From Mucilaginibacter straminoryzae (GTDB lineage: Bacteria; Bacteroidota; Bacteroidia; Sphingobacteriales; Sphingobacteriaceae): a stretch of DNA of 64,000 nucleotides. The stretch spans positions 62,001 through 126,000 of the forward strand of contig NZ_JALJEJ010000002.1 in assembly GCF_022953055.1 (NCBI RefSeq). The letters run 5' to 3'. The position numbers were made by a program, and so were the translations under genes. The notes under the pieces are model-generated. The model worked only from the letters and a program-made list of their open reading frames with translations. It made no database searches and was not told where the DNA came from. Positions 9,129 through 19,287 of this stretch are shown here, piece after piece. Position 1 is the stretch's first letter. Each line of letters opens with the position of its first letter.

Positions 9129-10682
9129 ATGAAAACTATATATAAAGTATTAATAGCATTTTTAGTTATTGGTCTTGCAAGCTGCAAGAAAGATCTTTTG
9201 GATAAAACGCCTAAAGATCGTTTGTCACCTTCTACATTCTTCCAGAACGAAACGCAGGTAAAAATGGCATTGGTTGGTATTTACAATGCCTTACAGCCAA
9301 ATGCAACGCCGGCCCATTTCTTCCAGTTTGATTTTGAGTCTGACAACGCTTACTGCCAGGACGCATGGCAGGGTTCTAAAGAAGTGGGCGAATGGCAAAC
9401 TACCAGCAACAGCTGGGCGCCCTATGCAAAATGGACACAAGATTACACGATCATTTCACGGGCTAACGAATTCCTGAAAGATGTTGCAGCATCAAGCGTA
9501 AGCGCCACCACTAAAACACAAATGTCTGCAGAGGCTAAGTTCCTACGCGGTTATGCCTATGCCGACCTGATCTCTTATTTCGGCGATGTACCGCTGATCA
9601 CCGAGGTGCAATCCCTGTCAGAAGCATATGTCGCCAGAACGCCAAAGGCTACTGTACTAACCCAGGTGGTTAATGACCTTACCGATGCCGCTAACGCACT
9701 ACCTACCTCCTACTCAGGTTCAGATGTTGGCCGCGCCACTAAAGGAGCAGCATTAGCTTACAAAGCAAAGGTGCTGTTATATAACCAGAAGTGGGCAGAT
9801 GCGGCACAAGCTGCGCTGGATGTCATTAACCTGAAGGCTTATACCTTATACCCAGATTACGGCTCCATGTTTGATGAAGCACATGAGAACAATAGTGAAG
9901 TGATCTTCGACATTCAGTACATCCCGACTACACAGCCGCAACCATGGCCATCATCTGCCTTATCTTTAAGCGTTTGGCCTACACCAAATGTTACCGCAGA
10001 CCTGATCGACTCTTATTACATGACCAACGGTTTGCCGATCACTAATCCGGCTTCGGGTTATAACTCGCAAAACCCTTATGTAAACCGCGATCCAAGGCTG
10101 GCAGCTTCGGTAGTTTTACCAGGCTCGCAATGGGGCACTATTACTTATATACCTGCAAATGACGTGGTTCCATCAGGCGCGCGTCCGCGTAAATACGCAG
10201 CCATTGGCATTGCAGACCCTAACAACTGTTCGCTCAATACCATCCTGATGCGTTATGCAGACGTATTGTTAATGCGTGCCGAAGCATTGATCGAAGGCGG
10301 CAATATCACTCCTGAAGTTTATACGCTGATAGATCAGGTACGGGCGCGGGCAAAAATGCCTTCAGTAGAAAGCGTGGAAGGTGCAGCTTTAGGGCAAACC
10401 CAATTACGAGCAGTGTTAAGGCACGAACGCCGGGTTGAATTCTTTATGGAAGGCACCCGCTACGCAGATATGTTGCGCTGGAAAGACCAGTCGCTGGTGC
10501 ATGACGTATACGGTTACGACAAATCATTGCTATCTAACCCTGCAAGCCCTTCTACCTGGCAATTTAAACAAGTTAAGTTAGAGACCCGGACATTCGACCC
10601 TAATAAAGGATGGCTATGGCCGGTACCGCAGGCAGATATTGATATCAATAAGAAATTGCTACCTAACAATCCCGGCTATTAA
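9129..10682 (+). CDS. SusD/RagB family nutrient-binding lipoprotein
   Basis: 517 residues. The lipobox is in FLVIGLASC (Cys ~19), followed by KKDLLDKTPKDRLSP, typical of a SusD mature N-terminus. TPR-like helices include AEAKFLRGYAYADLI, and the C-terminus has RYADVLLMRAEALIEG, RHERRVEFFMEGTRYADMLRW and a WPVPQADI tail. Family: surface lipoprotein that binds glycans and caps its SusC. It is separated from susC by 11 nt and followed by a strong terminator, so susC-susD is a two-gene transcript. Confidence 0.96.
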   Translation: MKTIYKVLIAFLVIGLASCKKDLLDKTPKDRLSPSTFFQNETQVKMALVGIYNALQPNATPAHFFQFDFESDNAYCQDAWQGSKEVGEWQTTSNSWAPYAKWTQDYTIISRANEFLKDVAASSVSATTKTQMSAEAKFLRGYAYADLISYFGDVPLITEVQSLSEAYVARTPKATVLTQVVNDLTDAANALPTSYSGSDVGRATKGAALAYKAKVLLYNQKWADAAQAALDVINLKAYTLYPDYGSMFDEAHENNSEVIFDIQYIPTTQPQPWPSSALSLSVWPTPNVTADLIDSYYMTNGLPITNPASGYNSQNPYVNRDPRLAASVVLPGSQWGTITYIPANDVVPSGARPRKYAAIGIADPNNCSLNTILMRYADVLLMRAEALIEGGNITPEVYTLIDQVRARAKMPSVESVEGAALGQTQLRAVLRHERRVEFFMEGTRYADMLRWKDQSLVHDVYGYDKSLLSNPASPSTWQFKQVKLETRTFDPNKGWLWPVPQADIDINKKLLPNNPGY

Positions 10683-10729
10683 TTACTACTTAATAATTGG
10701 TTAAAACTACCTAAACCTATCCAATCCCT

Positions 10730-10771
10730 CCCCCGGAAACTACGGCGATCGTAGCTTTCCGGGGGTTTTTC
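10730..10771 (+). terminator. Rho-independent terminator after susD
   Basis: A long GC-rich hairpin (CCCCCGGAAA with TTTCCGGGGG, extended by CTACG/CGTAG with a small bulge) is followed by a T run, 48 nt after the susD stop. The rest of 10683-11015 shows no gene. Confidence 0.9.
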
Positions 10772-10956
10772 TTTAGGATCAATTTTCTGGCATTAACCTG
10801 TAAATCAACATTCAAAAAAACCGGAATTCCCTCACATCCATAATTGACGAAAGTTTAACCGACTATCACCATAAGGGCTCGCTAAACTCTCACTCGTAGC
10901 TTCATTTCACAGTTCCCCTGGGATAATTCAGACGGACTGTGCCTTATATAAATAAG

Positions 10957-10982
10957 AAAACACGCCTTGTGAGCGTGTTTTC
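10957..10982 (-). terminator. Terminator for the GH5 gene (bidirectional hairpin)
   Basis: The stem AAAACACGC/GCGTGTTTT has a 7-nt loop. On the minus strand it is followed by TTTTCTTATTT, downstream of the GH5 stop codon at 11016. The plus strand also ends in T's, so it may stop transcripts from both sides. Confidence 0.75.
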
Positions 10983-11015
10983 TATAGCTTACCAATAATG
11001 ATAAAAGCGCAAATA

Positions 11016-12494
11016 TTACAGTTTAGTAAGCTGCCATTGCTGGTTATAGCTGCTGGCAAGTGGCCATTGCTGTATGGCAGAACCATTGGTAGTATTACCA
11101 CCGGTATCCAGGTATTTACCGGTTGCAAGATTGAGTATTCTGTAATAGCCATCACCTGTTGAAACAATCGTCCAACGCTGCGAATTATTGGTATTGATAC
11201 CGTAATGCAAAACGCTTGAACCGTTAGCAGTGTTAGAGCCCACATCCAAACAACCGTTACCGGTTTGGCAGCTAAGGGTGTAATAACCTGCGGTGTAGCT
11301 AATGTTCCATTTCTGGTTATTGCTGGTAGAGCTTGCATATTGCCCCACGGTTGAACCGTCTGCCGTATTTCCAAGGTTATCCAACATCAGGCCAGATGCG
11401 CGGTTTTTAAGCGTGTAACGGCCATCGGCTACCGGGCCTTGCCAAACCGGCGCAGCAGATAATTTCCATGACCAGCGGAACATATTTGCCGCGCCCGGGC
11501 TTACTTCTGTCAGGTTGGTGTTGGATACATACCAGCGATAAGTATCTATATCGTTCACGCCAGACCAGGCAATGGTGCCCATCGAGTTATCTCTGGCATA
11601 GGCCAGGTTGCCTGTTAAGAAAGCCTGATCTTCTTCTACCCCGGTATCCCACTGCCAGTAAAAACCGATGTTTCTGTAGCTCTCTACCCCTATCTCTGTC
11701 ACAATGGTACGTGAAGCATAAGAGCCTACTTTCCCGGATGTGGTATTGTAGTATGTGCTCCATACGTTGTAAGAGCCCCAGAACCACCAGTAAGTGTGAA
11801 AACCGAGATACTGGTTGGCTAGACGCGAGTCGGCGCCAATGGCGGTAACATCCGTAGCATAACCGGTACCGTCTAACACACATTTGCCATCTGCAGGGCT
11901 AAAGGTGGTCAGGAAGTTGGCGTATAAATTAGCCAGATCCGTACTGGAATAATCTACAGGCTCGTTGATCGGTTCGTATAACACCGAACTGTTGTTTTTA
12001 TAAACGTTATCAACGGCCGTCCACATGGTGTTCCACTGGGTAAGGTCGGGCACGTGGTGCACACCAACCGGCCAGTAGCAGAGAATCACCTTACAGCCAT
12101 TAGCCACAATAGCATTAATAGCTGCCTGGTAAGATGCCCAGTAACTAGAGTTTTGCGGTGTCCATGGGTTTATAGGCATACGTATGGTGGTACCGCCGCT
12201 GGCCTTTAGTGCATTAGAAATATTAGTGGCTACGGCGGCGGCGGCGGTAGTGGTGATGGAGCTGGTCATGCCGCTTGGCAGCACTACGCGCCCGTCACCC
12301 TCATTACCGTTGGGGTCTGCCCAGTTAATTCCCCTGAAGCCATTGGTATTGGTTGTTGTTAAAGACATGGATTTTGCAGATGTCTTTTTTGCGACATCTG
12401 TCTGGGCGGATGTCGTCAGGGCATCTTTTTTGGTACAGGCGGCAAGGGTTAAAACACTCGCGATAAGTAGTAAAGGTTTTATAAATTTTCTCAT
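11016..12494 (-). CDS. GH5-family glycoside hydrolase lipoprotein with C-terminal ricin-type lectin domain
   Basis: 492 residues. Lipoprotein signal with lipobox LTLAAC (Cys20). The catalytic TIM-barrel region (~50-350) carries YEPINEPVD (acid/base Glu178) and TEIGVE (likely nucleophile Glu267), the two glutamates of clan GH-A. Residues ~352-492 form a beta-trefoil with three QxW-type repeats (NQKW, SQRW, NQQW) and repeated LD.G.NT.NGS units, typical of ricin-B carbohydrate-binding modules. Family members cut beta-mannans or beta-glucans, but the exact specificity is not resolvable here. It is surface- or periplasm-anchored, divergent from the regulator at 13071, and a CCCCT-type motif lies 290 nt upstream. 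Confidence 0.88.
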   Translation of the reverse strand: MRKFIKPLLLIASVLTLAACTKKDALTTSAQTDVAKKTSAKSMSLTTTNTNGFRGINWADPNGNEGDGRVVLPSGMTSSITTTAAAAVATNISNALKASGGTTIRMPINPWTPQNSSYWASYQAAINAIVANGCKVILCYWPVGVHHVPDLTQWNTMWTAVDNVYKNNSSVLYEPINEPVDYSSTDLANLYANFLTTFSPADGKCVLDGTGYATDVTAIGADSRLANQYLGFHTYWWFWGSYNVWSTYYNTTSGKVGSYASRTIVTEIGVESYRNIGFYWQWDTGVEEDQAFLTGNLAYARDNSMGTIAWSGVNDIDTYRWYVSNTNLTEVSPGAANMFRWSWKLSAAPVWQGPVADGRYTLKNRASGLMLDNLGNTADGSTVGQYASSTSNNQKWNISYTAGYYTLSCQTGNGCLDVGSNTANGSSVLHYGINTNNSQRWTIVSTGDGYYRILNLATGKYLDTGGNTTNGSAIQQWPLASSYNQQWQLTKL

Positions 12495-12783
12495 AATCTC
12501 ATAAAAGTTAAATACTCATTGTTTAATCATCGGCGTTTATAATCGATAGTTTACCATCGGCAGAAAAAGGGCGGTGGCCTCGCCTGCGTCAACAGGTAAC
12601 GTTGGGTTGTGCCTGCTGACTGGAAGATCATTAAAGGCTCTTTCAAGATAAATTGGTTAGAATGTGAAAAATTTTCAGATTTCCGGGCCATGCTCAATCA
12701 ACCCAAAAACATGGTGTGATGCTGGTTAAGGAAAATCTGCGTTTATACTGGCTTGTATAAATCTCTCTTAATTAGCGTAGTTA

Positions 12784-12814
12784 GAAAAGGGGCAAAACCT
12801 CAATAATGAAGGGA
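12784..12814 (-). promoter_or_regulatory. Paired CCCCT motif upstream of GH5, candidate HTCS operator
   Basis: On the minus strand, TCCCTT (12809-12814) and GCCCCT (12788-12793) lie 21 nt apart, with TTTTC following. The spacing equals that at 5610-5645 and the second half (GCCCCTTTT) is identical. It sits in the 576-nt gap between the divergent GH5 and regulator genes, so it could serve either one. No -7 element of the usual form follows it. The remainder of that gap contains no recognisable gene. Confidence 0.4.
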
Positions 12815-12944
12815 TAAAGTGTCATTTATCTTCGCTTTCCGCGATCTACAAAGCCTAAAGCCGAGGGTTTGATCCAGAGAAGTGATAAAGTTAAAATTAT
12901 AGCGATGCGGAATTAATGTTCTAAATACAGTTATTATTTTATAA

Positions 12945-12952
12945 TATATTTG
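12945..12952 (+). promoter_or_regulatory. -7 promoter element of the hybrid two-component regulator
   Basis: TATATTTG fits the Bacteroidota TAnnTTTG -7 consensus. It predicts a start near 12958 and a leader of ~113 nt before the ATG at 13071. No clear -33 element was found. Confidence 0.45.
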
Positions 12953-13070
12953 ACAGATTATAAACCTCACCTTTCCGGCTTTTTAACCATGTGTAGCTGT
13001 AACCATCTGCCCCTATGGCCGTGGTATACGCCAACGGTTGGTTAAACGGAATTTTATTTTGATAACTTCT

Positions 13071-16000
13071 ATGAGAAAAACGCTGTTCTTATTATTAATC
13101 AGCCTGTTGTGTTTCGTTGGATCAAAGGGACAAAACCTTTCGGCCTTTCAAACCGGCGAGATAAAGAACTATGCGCTAAAATCATACACCATACATGATG
13201 GATTGCCTTCGGGCAACGTCACTACCGCGCTTAAAGACAAACGGGGCTACATGTGGATAGGCACTGATAACGGGCTTTGCAAATTCGATGGCTATACATT
13301 TAAAAACCTGGTAAATATTCCCGGCAATGCCAACAGCATCAGTTCAAATTTTATAAATGCCCTTGCAGAAGATAAAGACGGAAGAATTTGGGTGGGCACT
13401 ATGGACGGGCTGAATGTGCTGGACCCCAATACCGAAAAATTTGAAAGGTTCTACCATCGTGATAAAGCCAGGCAATCCATCAGTAACAATAAGATCTTTT
13501 CGATACTGGCAGACAGTTACGGGATCATTTGGGTGGGCACCGACGATGGCTTTAATCAATATGTTCCTGCTACGCGGTCTTTTATCGTCTATAAACCGAA
13601 CCCCTCCAACCCATTTTCGATAAAAGGAAAATCGGTGAATGCCATTGTTGAAGATGATCATAAGAATCTCTGGCTGGGCAACTGGAGCGGTGGTTTAAAT
13701 AAGTTTGATAAAGTAAGTAAACGCTTTACCAGCTTTCCGCAGGCAGAAGTGCCTGATAAAAAAAATCCGAATGATATCTGGAGCCTGCACTATGATCAGA
13801 AAAATAGTTGTATTTGGGTAGGGACTTACTGGAGCGGTCTTTTCCGTTTTGATCCCGCCTCCCGGCGCTACACCGCTTTCCCGGGCCATGATAAAGTGAA
13901 CGTCGGTGCTTACAGCATAGACAACGTGAATGATTCTACCATCGCAGTAGGCAGCAATGGCGGGTTCTACCTGGTTAATAAAAAGAACAATCGCTGGATA
14001 AAGATCGGTAATGTGAATAGCTCGGCCGACGGGTATGTCTATAATGACCGTTCGGGCATTATTTGGCTATGTGGCAGCGAAACACTTACCAAAGTTGACT
14101 TCACCCAGTATAAATTTCACTTTATTCCCTTGTCTTTCAAGCCTAATGTTGTGAAGGGCATGTTGCTTCAGGGTAGCCTGATGTGGATCGCAACCAATAA
14201 CGGGCTTTACCGTTTCGACCTGGCAAACAAAACAACAAAACTGTTCCAGCATAGCAGCGATCCTTTTGCTATCAGCAGCAACCAGGTGGGTAAAATTTAT
14301 TTAGACCATGAGGGTACACTTTGGGCTGCAACGGAAAACGGCTTCGATAAATTTGATAGCCGCAGCAGTCGCTTTATACATCATTCCCACCACTCTGCAT
14401 TGGGTGCTTTTTTTAATGAAGACGTTTTTAGAGACATCATTGAGGTGAAACCCCATGAATACTGGCTGGCAACAGATGCGGGCCTGAAAATATTCGATGA
14501 AGAAAAGAACCAATTCAGGCATTATTACAACGAAGAGAATAATAAGAAATCATTAGCCAGCAATCACCTCTACAGTCTTCTAAAAGATAAAAAAGACCGG
14601 GTTTGGATCGGAACAAGTGGCAACGGCGTTGACCGCTTCGACCCTAAAACAGGCGTATTTCATCATTATACCTACAACGATAAAATTGCCGGTAGCCTTA
14701 GCAATAACATTATCCATTGTATAATTGAAGACAGTAAAAATAATATCTGGATTGGTACTGCCGATGGGCTGAATAAGTACGTCCCCAACAGCGATTCGTT
14801 TATCACCTATTCGCGCAGGAACGGCTTCGCGAGTAATGTTTTCAATAGTATTGTTGAAGACAATAGCGGTAATTTCTGGATCAATTCGGCAACCGGCGTA
14901 TCAAAGTTTACACCTCAAAATGGTACGGTAACCAACTTTGATGAGGGCGACGGCATATTTGCACACTCCATTATCTTCAAGTCTAAAGACGGGAAGATCT
15001 ATTTAGGTGGCGACGAAGGCCTGGTAATCTTTGATCCGGCAAAGATTGAGTTGAATAAGAATATCCCTAAAATTTATTTTACAGACTTTCTTGTTTTTAA
15101 CAAGTCTGTAAAACCGGGGCCAGATTCCCCCCTAAGAAAACCGGTTAGCGTAGCTGATACCGCGTTTCTTACCCATGACCAGAATGTATTTTCGATCGAG
15201 TTTGTCTCATTAAACTACACCCACTCAGAGAAAAATGCTTACCGTTACAAGCTGGAAGGCTTTGATAAAAAGTGGAATGCTAACAACAATCAACGCCGGG
15301 TTACCTATACCAACCTTAACCCCGGCACTTATGTATTTAAGGTTATCGCCAGTAATAATGACGGTATTTGGAACATGACGCCGCGAAGCCTTACAATTAT
15401 AATCTCCCCGCCCTGGTACCGTACTTGGTGGGCCTATACTATTTATGCGTTGATGGTTGGTAGTTTAATTTATGTTTTCCTGTTGTACAGAGACCGGCAG
15501 ACCAAATTAAAGTACGAGATACAGATGGCGCATTACGAAAGCGAAAAGGAGAAAGAGCTGAGTGAAAAAAAACTGGCGTTCTTTACCAACATCTCGCACG
15601 AGTTCCGGACACCGCTGACGCTGATTATCAACCCGGTAAAAGAACTGCTTCGTAATGATAAAAAGCAGATAGATTCTTCTGACCTGACCATTGTATACAG
15701 AAACGCACGGCGTTTATTGGGTTTGGTTGATCAGTTGCTGCTTTTCAAAAAGGCGGAGTCGGAGTCGGACCAATTAAGGATCAGCCAGGTAAACCTGACC
15801 GAACTTTGCAATGATGTTTATTTATGTTTTGTCCAAGAGGCCAAACGCAAACATATCGAACTACAGTTTAACTCATCCGCAGAGTGCCTGAATATTTATG
15901 CGGATCGCGAAAAAACGGAAATAGTGCTGTTTAATCTATTGTCAAACGCGATCAAGTTTACGCCAGAAAATGGAAAAATCAGCATCCGTGCAGAAGAATC

Positions 16001-17186
16001 GGAACAGACGGTAGCCGTGACTGTAGAAGATACAGGCCCGGGGATTCCTACTGAAGTGGGCGACAAGCTTTTTAACCGGTTTTACCAGGTTGCAGAACCC
16101 ACGGGTATTTCCGCCGGTGGCTTTGGCCTGGGGCTATACCTGGTTAAAAACTTCGTAGAAAGACAGTCGGGAACGGTTACCTACAGTAGCCAGCCTGGAA
16201 AAGGCACTGTATTTACCGTTACTCTAAAAAAGGGCGATTCGCATATCCAGGGCCAGTTGATGCTCGAACAGCATGCCCCTGCAGCCGGTTTTTTAAAAGA
16301 ACTGATCGACAGTGAAAATACCATAAATACTGCGGTAGCAGCAAACCGGGCAGAGGAGCCACCGCTCATCGAACTAAAAACCCTGCTAATTATTGATGAC
16401 AACCAGGACATGAGAGACTACCTGCGGCAGATCTTCAAAGCAGAATATCATGTTCTTGACACCTCTAACGGCGAAGACGGCATCAAAAAAGTGAATGAAC
16501 ATTGGCCAGATATAGTGATTTGCGATGTAATGATGGATGGAATGACCGGCATAGAAGTATGCGCGGCGCTTAAAGCGAACATGGCTACGGCACACGTTCC
16601 AATCATTTTGTTAACGGCCAGCGCCTCTAACGAAATAAAATTAAAAGGCATTGAAGGCGGCGCGGACGATTACATTGCCAAACCGTTTGACAAGGATATC
16701 CTGAAAGCAAGGGTAAACGGGCTTTTGAAAAGCAGGAATACCTTGCAGCAGTATTTCTATAACGAAATTACACTGAACAATAACCCGCATAGCATTTCCA
16801 TTGAGTACAAACGCTTTTTGGAATCTTGCATCCGCATTGTAGAAGCGCACATCACCGACCCTGATTTCAACCTGCAATCATTAGCCTCAGAATTAAACAT
16901 GTCCTATTCGGGGATTTATAAGAAAATCAAGATGATCTCAGGGCAACCCGCAAACAGCTTCATCCGGTCAATCCGGTTACGTAAAGCAGCTCAACTGTTT
17001 GTCCATAGCGATCTGAACATATTGGAAACTGCTTATGCTGTAGGCATTAAAGACATCAAATATTTCAGGGAGCAGTTCAAGAAGGTTTTTGATCTAAAGC
17101 CTTCTGAATACATTAAAAAATATCGTAAGAATTTTAAAAACGGAATGGTTAACCATTTATCAGAAAAAAACCGCAGCCATAATTAA
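13071..17186 (+). CDS. Hybrid two-component system regulator (HTCS): sensor kinase, receiver and AraC-type output in one chain
   Basis: The ATG at 13071 is chosen because a signal peptide (MRKTLFLLLISLLCFVGSKG) begins there; an in-frame TTG at 13038 would put 11 residues before it. 1371 residues: periplasmic two-component-regulator propeller repeats (many IWVGT / LWAATENG motifs, ~30-690), a Y_Y_Y domain, one membrane helix (~786-808), HisKA with NISHEFRTPLTLI (His843), HATPase (NAIKFTPENG, DTGPGIP, GGFGLGLYL), a receiver with phospho-acceptor Asp1152 in CDVMMDG, and an AraC helix-turn-helix at the C-terminus. Family: binds a glycan fragment in the periplasm and activates the neighbouring polysaccharide locus. 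It should control the GH5, susCD and GH35-GH43 units. Confidence 0.97.
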   Translation: MRKTLFLLLISLLCFVGSKGQNLSAFQTGEIKNYALKSYTIHDGLPSGNVTTALKDKRGYMWIGTDNGLCKFDGYTFKNLVNIPGNANSISSNFINALAEDKDGRIWVGTMDGLNVLDPNTEKFERFYHRDKARQSISNNKIFSILADSYGIIWVGTDDGFNQYVPATRSFIVYKPNPSNPFSIKGKSVNAIVEDDHKNLWLGNWSGGLNKFDKVSKRFTSFPQAEVPDKKNPNDIWSLHYDQKNSCIWVGTYWSGLFRFDPASRRYTAFPGHDKVNVGAYSIDNVNDSTIAVGSNGGFYLVNKKNNRWIKIGNVNSSADGYVYNDRSGIIWLCGSETLTKVDFTQYKFHFIPLSFKPNVVKGMLLQGSLMWIATNNGLYRFDLANKTTKLFQHSSDPFAISSNQVGKIYLDHEGTLWAATENGFDKFDSRSSRFIHHSHHSALGAFFNEDVFRDIIEVKPHEYWLATDAGLKIFDEEKNQFRHYYNEENNKKSLASNHLYSLLKDKKDRVWIGTSGNGVDRFDPKTGVFHHYTYNDKIAGSLSNNIIHCIIEDSKNNIWIGTADGLNKYVPNSDSFITYSRRNGFASNVFNSIVEDNSGNFWINSATGVSKFTPQNGTVTNFDEGDGIFAHSIIFKSKDGKIYLGGDEGLVIFDPAKIELNKNIPKIYFTDFLVFNKSVKPGPDSPLRKPVSVADTAFLTHDQNVFSIEFVSLNYTHSEKNAYRYKLEGFDKKWNANNNQRRVTYTNLNPGTYVFKVIASNNDGIWNMTPRSLTIIISPPWYRTWWAYTIYALMVGSLIYVFLLYRDRQTKLKYEIQMAHYESEKEKELSEKKLAFFTNISHEFRTPLTLIINPVKELLRNDKKQIDSSDLTIVYRNARRLLGLVDQLLLFKKAESESDQLRISQVNLTELCNDVYLCFVQEAKRKHIELQFNSSAECLNIYADREKTEIVLFNLLSNAIKFTPENGKISIRAEESEQTVAVTVEDTGPGIPTEVGDKLFNRFYQVAEPTGISAGGFGLGLYLVKNFVERQSGTVTYSSQPGKGTVFTVTLKKGDSHIQGQLMLEQHAPAAGFLKELIDSENTINTAVAANRAEEPPLIELKTLLIIDDNQDMRDYLRQIFKAEYHVLDTSNGEDGIKKVNEHWPDIVICDVMMDGMTGIEVCAALKANMATAHVPIILLTASASNEIKLKGIEGGADDYIAKPFDKDILKARVNGLLKSRNTLQQYFYNEITLNNNPHSISIEYKRFLESCIRIVEAHITDPDFNLQSLASELNMSYSGIYKKIKMISGQPANSFIRSIRLRKAAQLFVHSDLNILETAYAVGIKDIKYFREQFKKVFDLKPSEYIKKYRKNFKNGMVNHLSEKNRSHN

Positions 17187-17286
17187 CTTAATATGAAAAA
17201 AAAATTAAAACGCAAATTGGCGACTGTCTTAATTTCAATCGCCTAACGCACATTTAAAAGAAATTTAAAGTGGTTTGGACAGTTTT

Positions 17287-17322
17287 ACCCCTTTATTTTG
17301 CGAATTCGTCCCCTACTTTGAA
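17287..17322 (+). promoter_or_regulatory. Paired CCCCT motif upstream of GH35, candidate HTCS operator
   Basis: ACCCCT (17287-17292) and TCCCCT (17309-17314) lie 22 nt apart. The first is followed by TTATTTTGCG and the second by ACTTTGAACC. Aligned with the susC site, CCCCT-N3-TTTTGC-spacer-CCCCT-TTTGAA is shared. The TTTG at 17317-17320 could be a -33 element. The GH35 ATG is ~100 nt downstream. Confidence 0.5.
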
Positions 17323-17421
17323 CCTAATTTTACACCATTTTAGCAGCTTGCATAATCGATGCAATCCGTTGCGATTTAAATTGCACCAATTATTTAACTA
17401 AACAGCGTCTAAACATTTTTA

Positions 17422-19245
17422 ATGAAATCATTTATTCTTGCTCTACTTACGGTGATCTTATTTGCAGGTGGCCGTGCCCAAGCTCAACCCAAACATCAGT
17501 TCACGCTCGGAAATACCGATTTCTTGCTGGATGGCAAGCCTTTTCAGATGATCTCCGGCGAACTTCATTATCCACGTATCCCCCGGGAAGCATGGCGCGA
17601 CAGAATGAAAATGGCGAAAGCCATGGGTTTAAATACCATAGGTACCTACGTTTTCTGGAACCTGCACGAACCACAAAAAGGAGTATTTGATTTTTCAGGC
17701 AATAATGATATTGTTGAATTCATCAAGATAGCACAACAAGAAGGCCTATGGGTAATTCTACGTCCCAGTCCATACGTTTGTGCCGAGTGGGAGTTTGGCG
17801 GCTACCCTTACTGGCTGGAAAACGAAAAAGGACTGGTGGTAAGAAGTAAGAACCCGCAATATTTAAAGGAATACGAAAGCTACATTAAAGAATTAGGAAA
17901 AAAACTGGCGCCATACCAAATAAACCATGGCGGCAACATCCTGATGATACAGATCGAGAATGAGTATGGCTCATACGGCTCAGATAAAGAATACCTGGCC
18001 ATCAATCAAAAAATGTTTAAAGAGGCCGGCTTTGATGGGCTACTGTATACCTGCGACCCTGCTGCCGATCTGGTAAAAGGACATTTACCGGGATTACTGC
18101 CCGCAGTGAACGGTTTGGATAATCCTGCTAAAGTAAAAGAACTGATCAACGACAATCATGGCGGTAAAGGCCCTTATTATATTGCAGAATGGTATCCTGC
18201 CTGGTTCGACTGGTGGGGAACTAAACACCATACCGTTCCGGCAGAGCAATATACCGGCAAATTAGACTCTGTACTGGCGGCAGGCATCTCCATCAACATG
18301 TACATGTTTCATGGCGGTACCACCCGTGGGTTTATGAACGGCGCCAATTATAGCGACGGCAAAGCTTACGAGCCGCAGATCAGCAGCTATGACTACGACG
18401 CGCCGCTGGACGAAGCCGGAAACGCTACACCGAAATTCTGGGCTTTCAGAAATGTGATTCAAAAACACCTTGCTGCAGGCGTTAAACTGCCCGAAGTGCC
18501 AAAGGCTAAGCCAACCATCGCTATCCCCGCCATTACGCTCAAAAACGTAGCAGACCTTAACAGCTTAAAGCTGAAAGGCGCTAACAGCGTAAGCCCGTTA
18601 ACTTTCGAAGACCTAAAGCTAGACTATGGCTATATGCTTTACCATACGACCATTAAAGGTGGAAAAAGCGGCACTTTAAAAATAAAAGAGCTGAGAGATT
18701 ACGCCGTTGTAATGATCAACGGAAAAACTGTTGGAACCCTTGATCGCCGCACTGGTCTGGACAGTATGGCTATCAGTTTACCGGCCGGTAATGTTGCTTT
18801 AGACATTCTGGTAGAGAACCTTGGCCGTATCAACTTCGGGAAATACTTATTGCAAAACAAAAAAGGGATTGTTGGTAAAGTAATCTTCGACGGCAAAGAA
18901 GTAAAGAACTGGCAGAACAACCCTATACCGGTTAAAAAGGTTGACGGTTATGCAGCTAAAGCCACCCAATCGAAAGCAGTTGCACCGGTAATGAAGAGCG
19001 GTACTTTCAACTTGTCATCATTAGGTGATACCTATCTGGACATGAGCAACTGGGGTAAAGGTGTGGTTTGGATCAATGGACACAACCTGGGCAGGTATTG
19101 GAAAGTAGGTCCGCAGCAAACCTTATATGTTCCGCGTGAGTGGCTGCACCACGGCAAGAACCAGATTTTAGTTTTTGAAATGCTGAAACCGCAAAACAAC
19201 CGTATTTCAGCAATTGATAAACCTATTTTAGATCAGTTGCAATAG
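17422..19245 (+). CDS. GH35 beta-galactosidase
   Basis: 607 residues with a signal peptide ending near GGRAQAQP, so exported. The GH35 core starts at LDGKPFQMISGELHYPRIP and contains KMAKAMGLNTIGTYVFWNLH. The acid/base glutamate is in QIENEYGSYG (Glu181) and the nucleophile in IAEWYPAWFDWWG (Glu256). The last ~200 residues are jelly-roll domains (WGKGVVWINGHNLGRYW). Family: removes terminal beta-galactose from oligosaccharides such as galactan, arabinogalactan or xyloglucan side chains. It lies 42 nt before the GH43-like gene and downstream of the HTCS gene with its own candidate operator. Confidence 0.94.
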   Translation: MKSFILALLTVILFAGGRAQAQPKHQFTLGNTDFLLDGKPFQMISGELHYPRIPREAWRDRMKMAKAMGLNTIGTYVFWNLHEPQKGVFDFSGNNDIVEFIKIAQQEGLWVILRPSPYVCAEWEFGGYPYWLENEKGLVVRSKNPQYLKEYESYIKELGKKLAPYQINHGGNILMIQIENEYGSYGSDKEYLAINQKMFKEAGFDGLLYTCDPAADLVKGHLPGLLPAVNGLDNPAKVKELINDNHGGKGPYYIAEWYPAWFDWWGTKHHTVPAEQYTGKLDSVLAAGISINMYMFHGGTTRGFMNGANYSDGKAYEPQISSYDYDAPLDEAGNATPKFWAFRNVIQKHLAAGVKLPEVPKAKPTIAIPAITLKNVADLNSLKLKGANSVSPLTFEDLKLDYGYMLYHTTIKGGKSGTLKIKELRDYAVVMINGKTVGTLDRRTGLDSMAISLPAGNVALDILVENLGRINFGKYLLQNKKGIVGKVIFDGKEVKNWQNNPIPVKKVDGYAAKATQSKAVAPVMKSGTFNLSSLGDTYLDMSNWGKGVVWINGHNLGRYWKVGPQQTLYVPREWLHHGKNQILVFEMLKPQNNRISAIDKPILDQLQ

Positions 19246-19287
19246 AAAAAGGTATCATTTAGGCGCATAAACTCCCGCTATTTAAGC

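Noticed and set aside
11468..11848. 126-codon frame opposite the GH5 gene
   Set aside because: Antisense to the conserved catalytic and lectin region; composition is that of a shadow frame.
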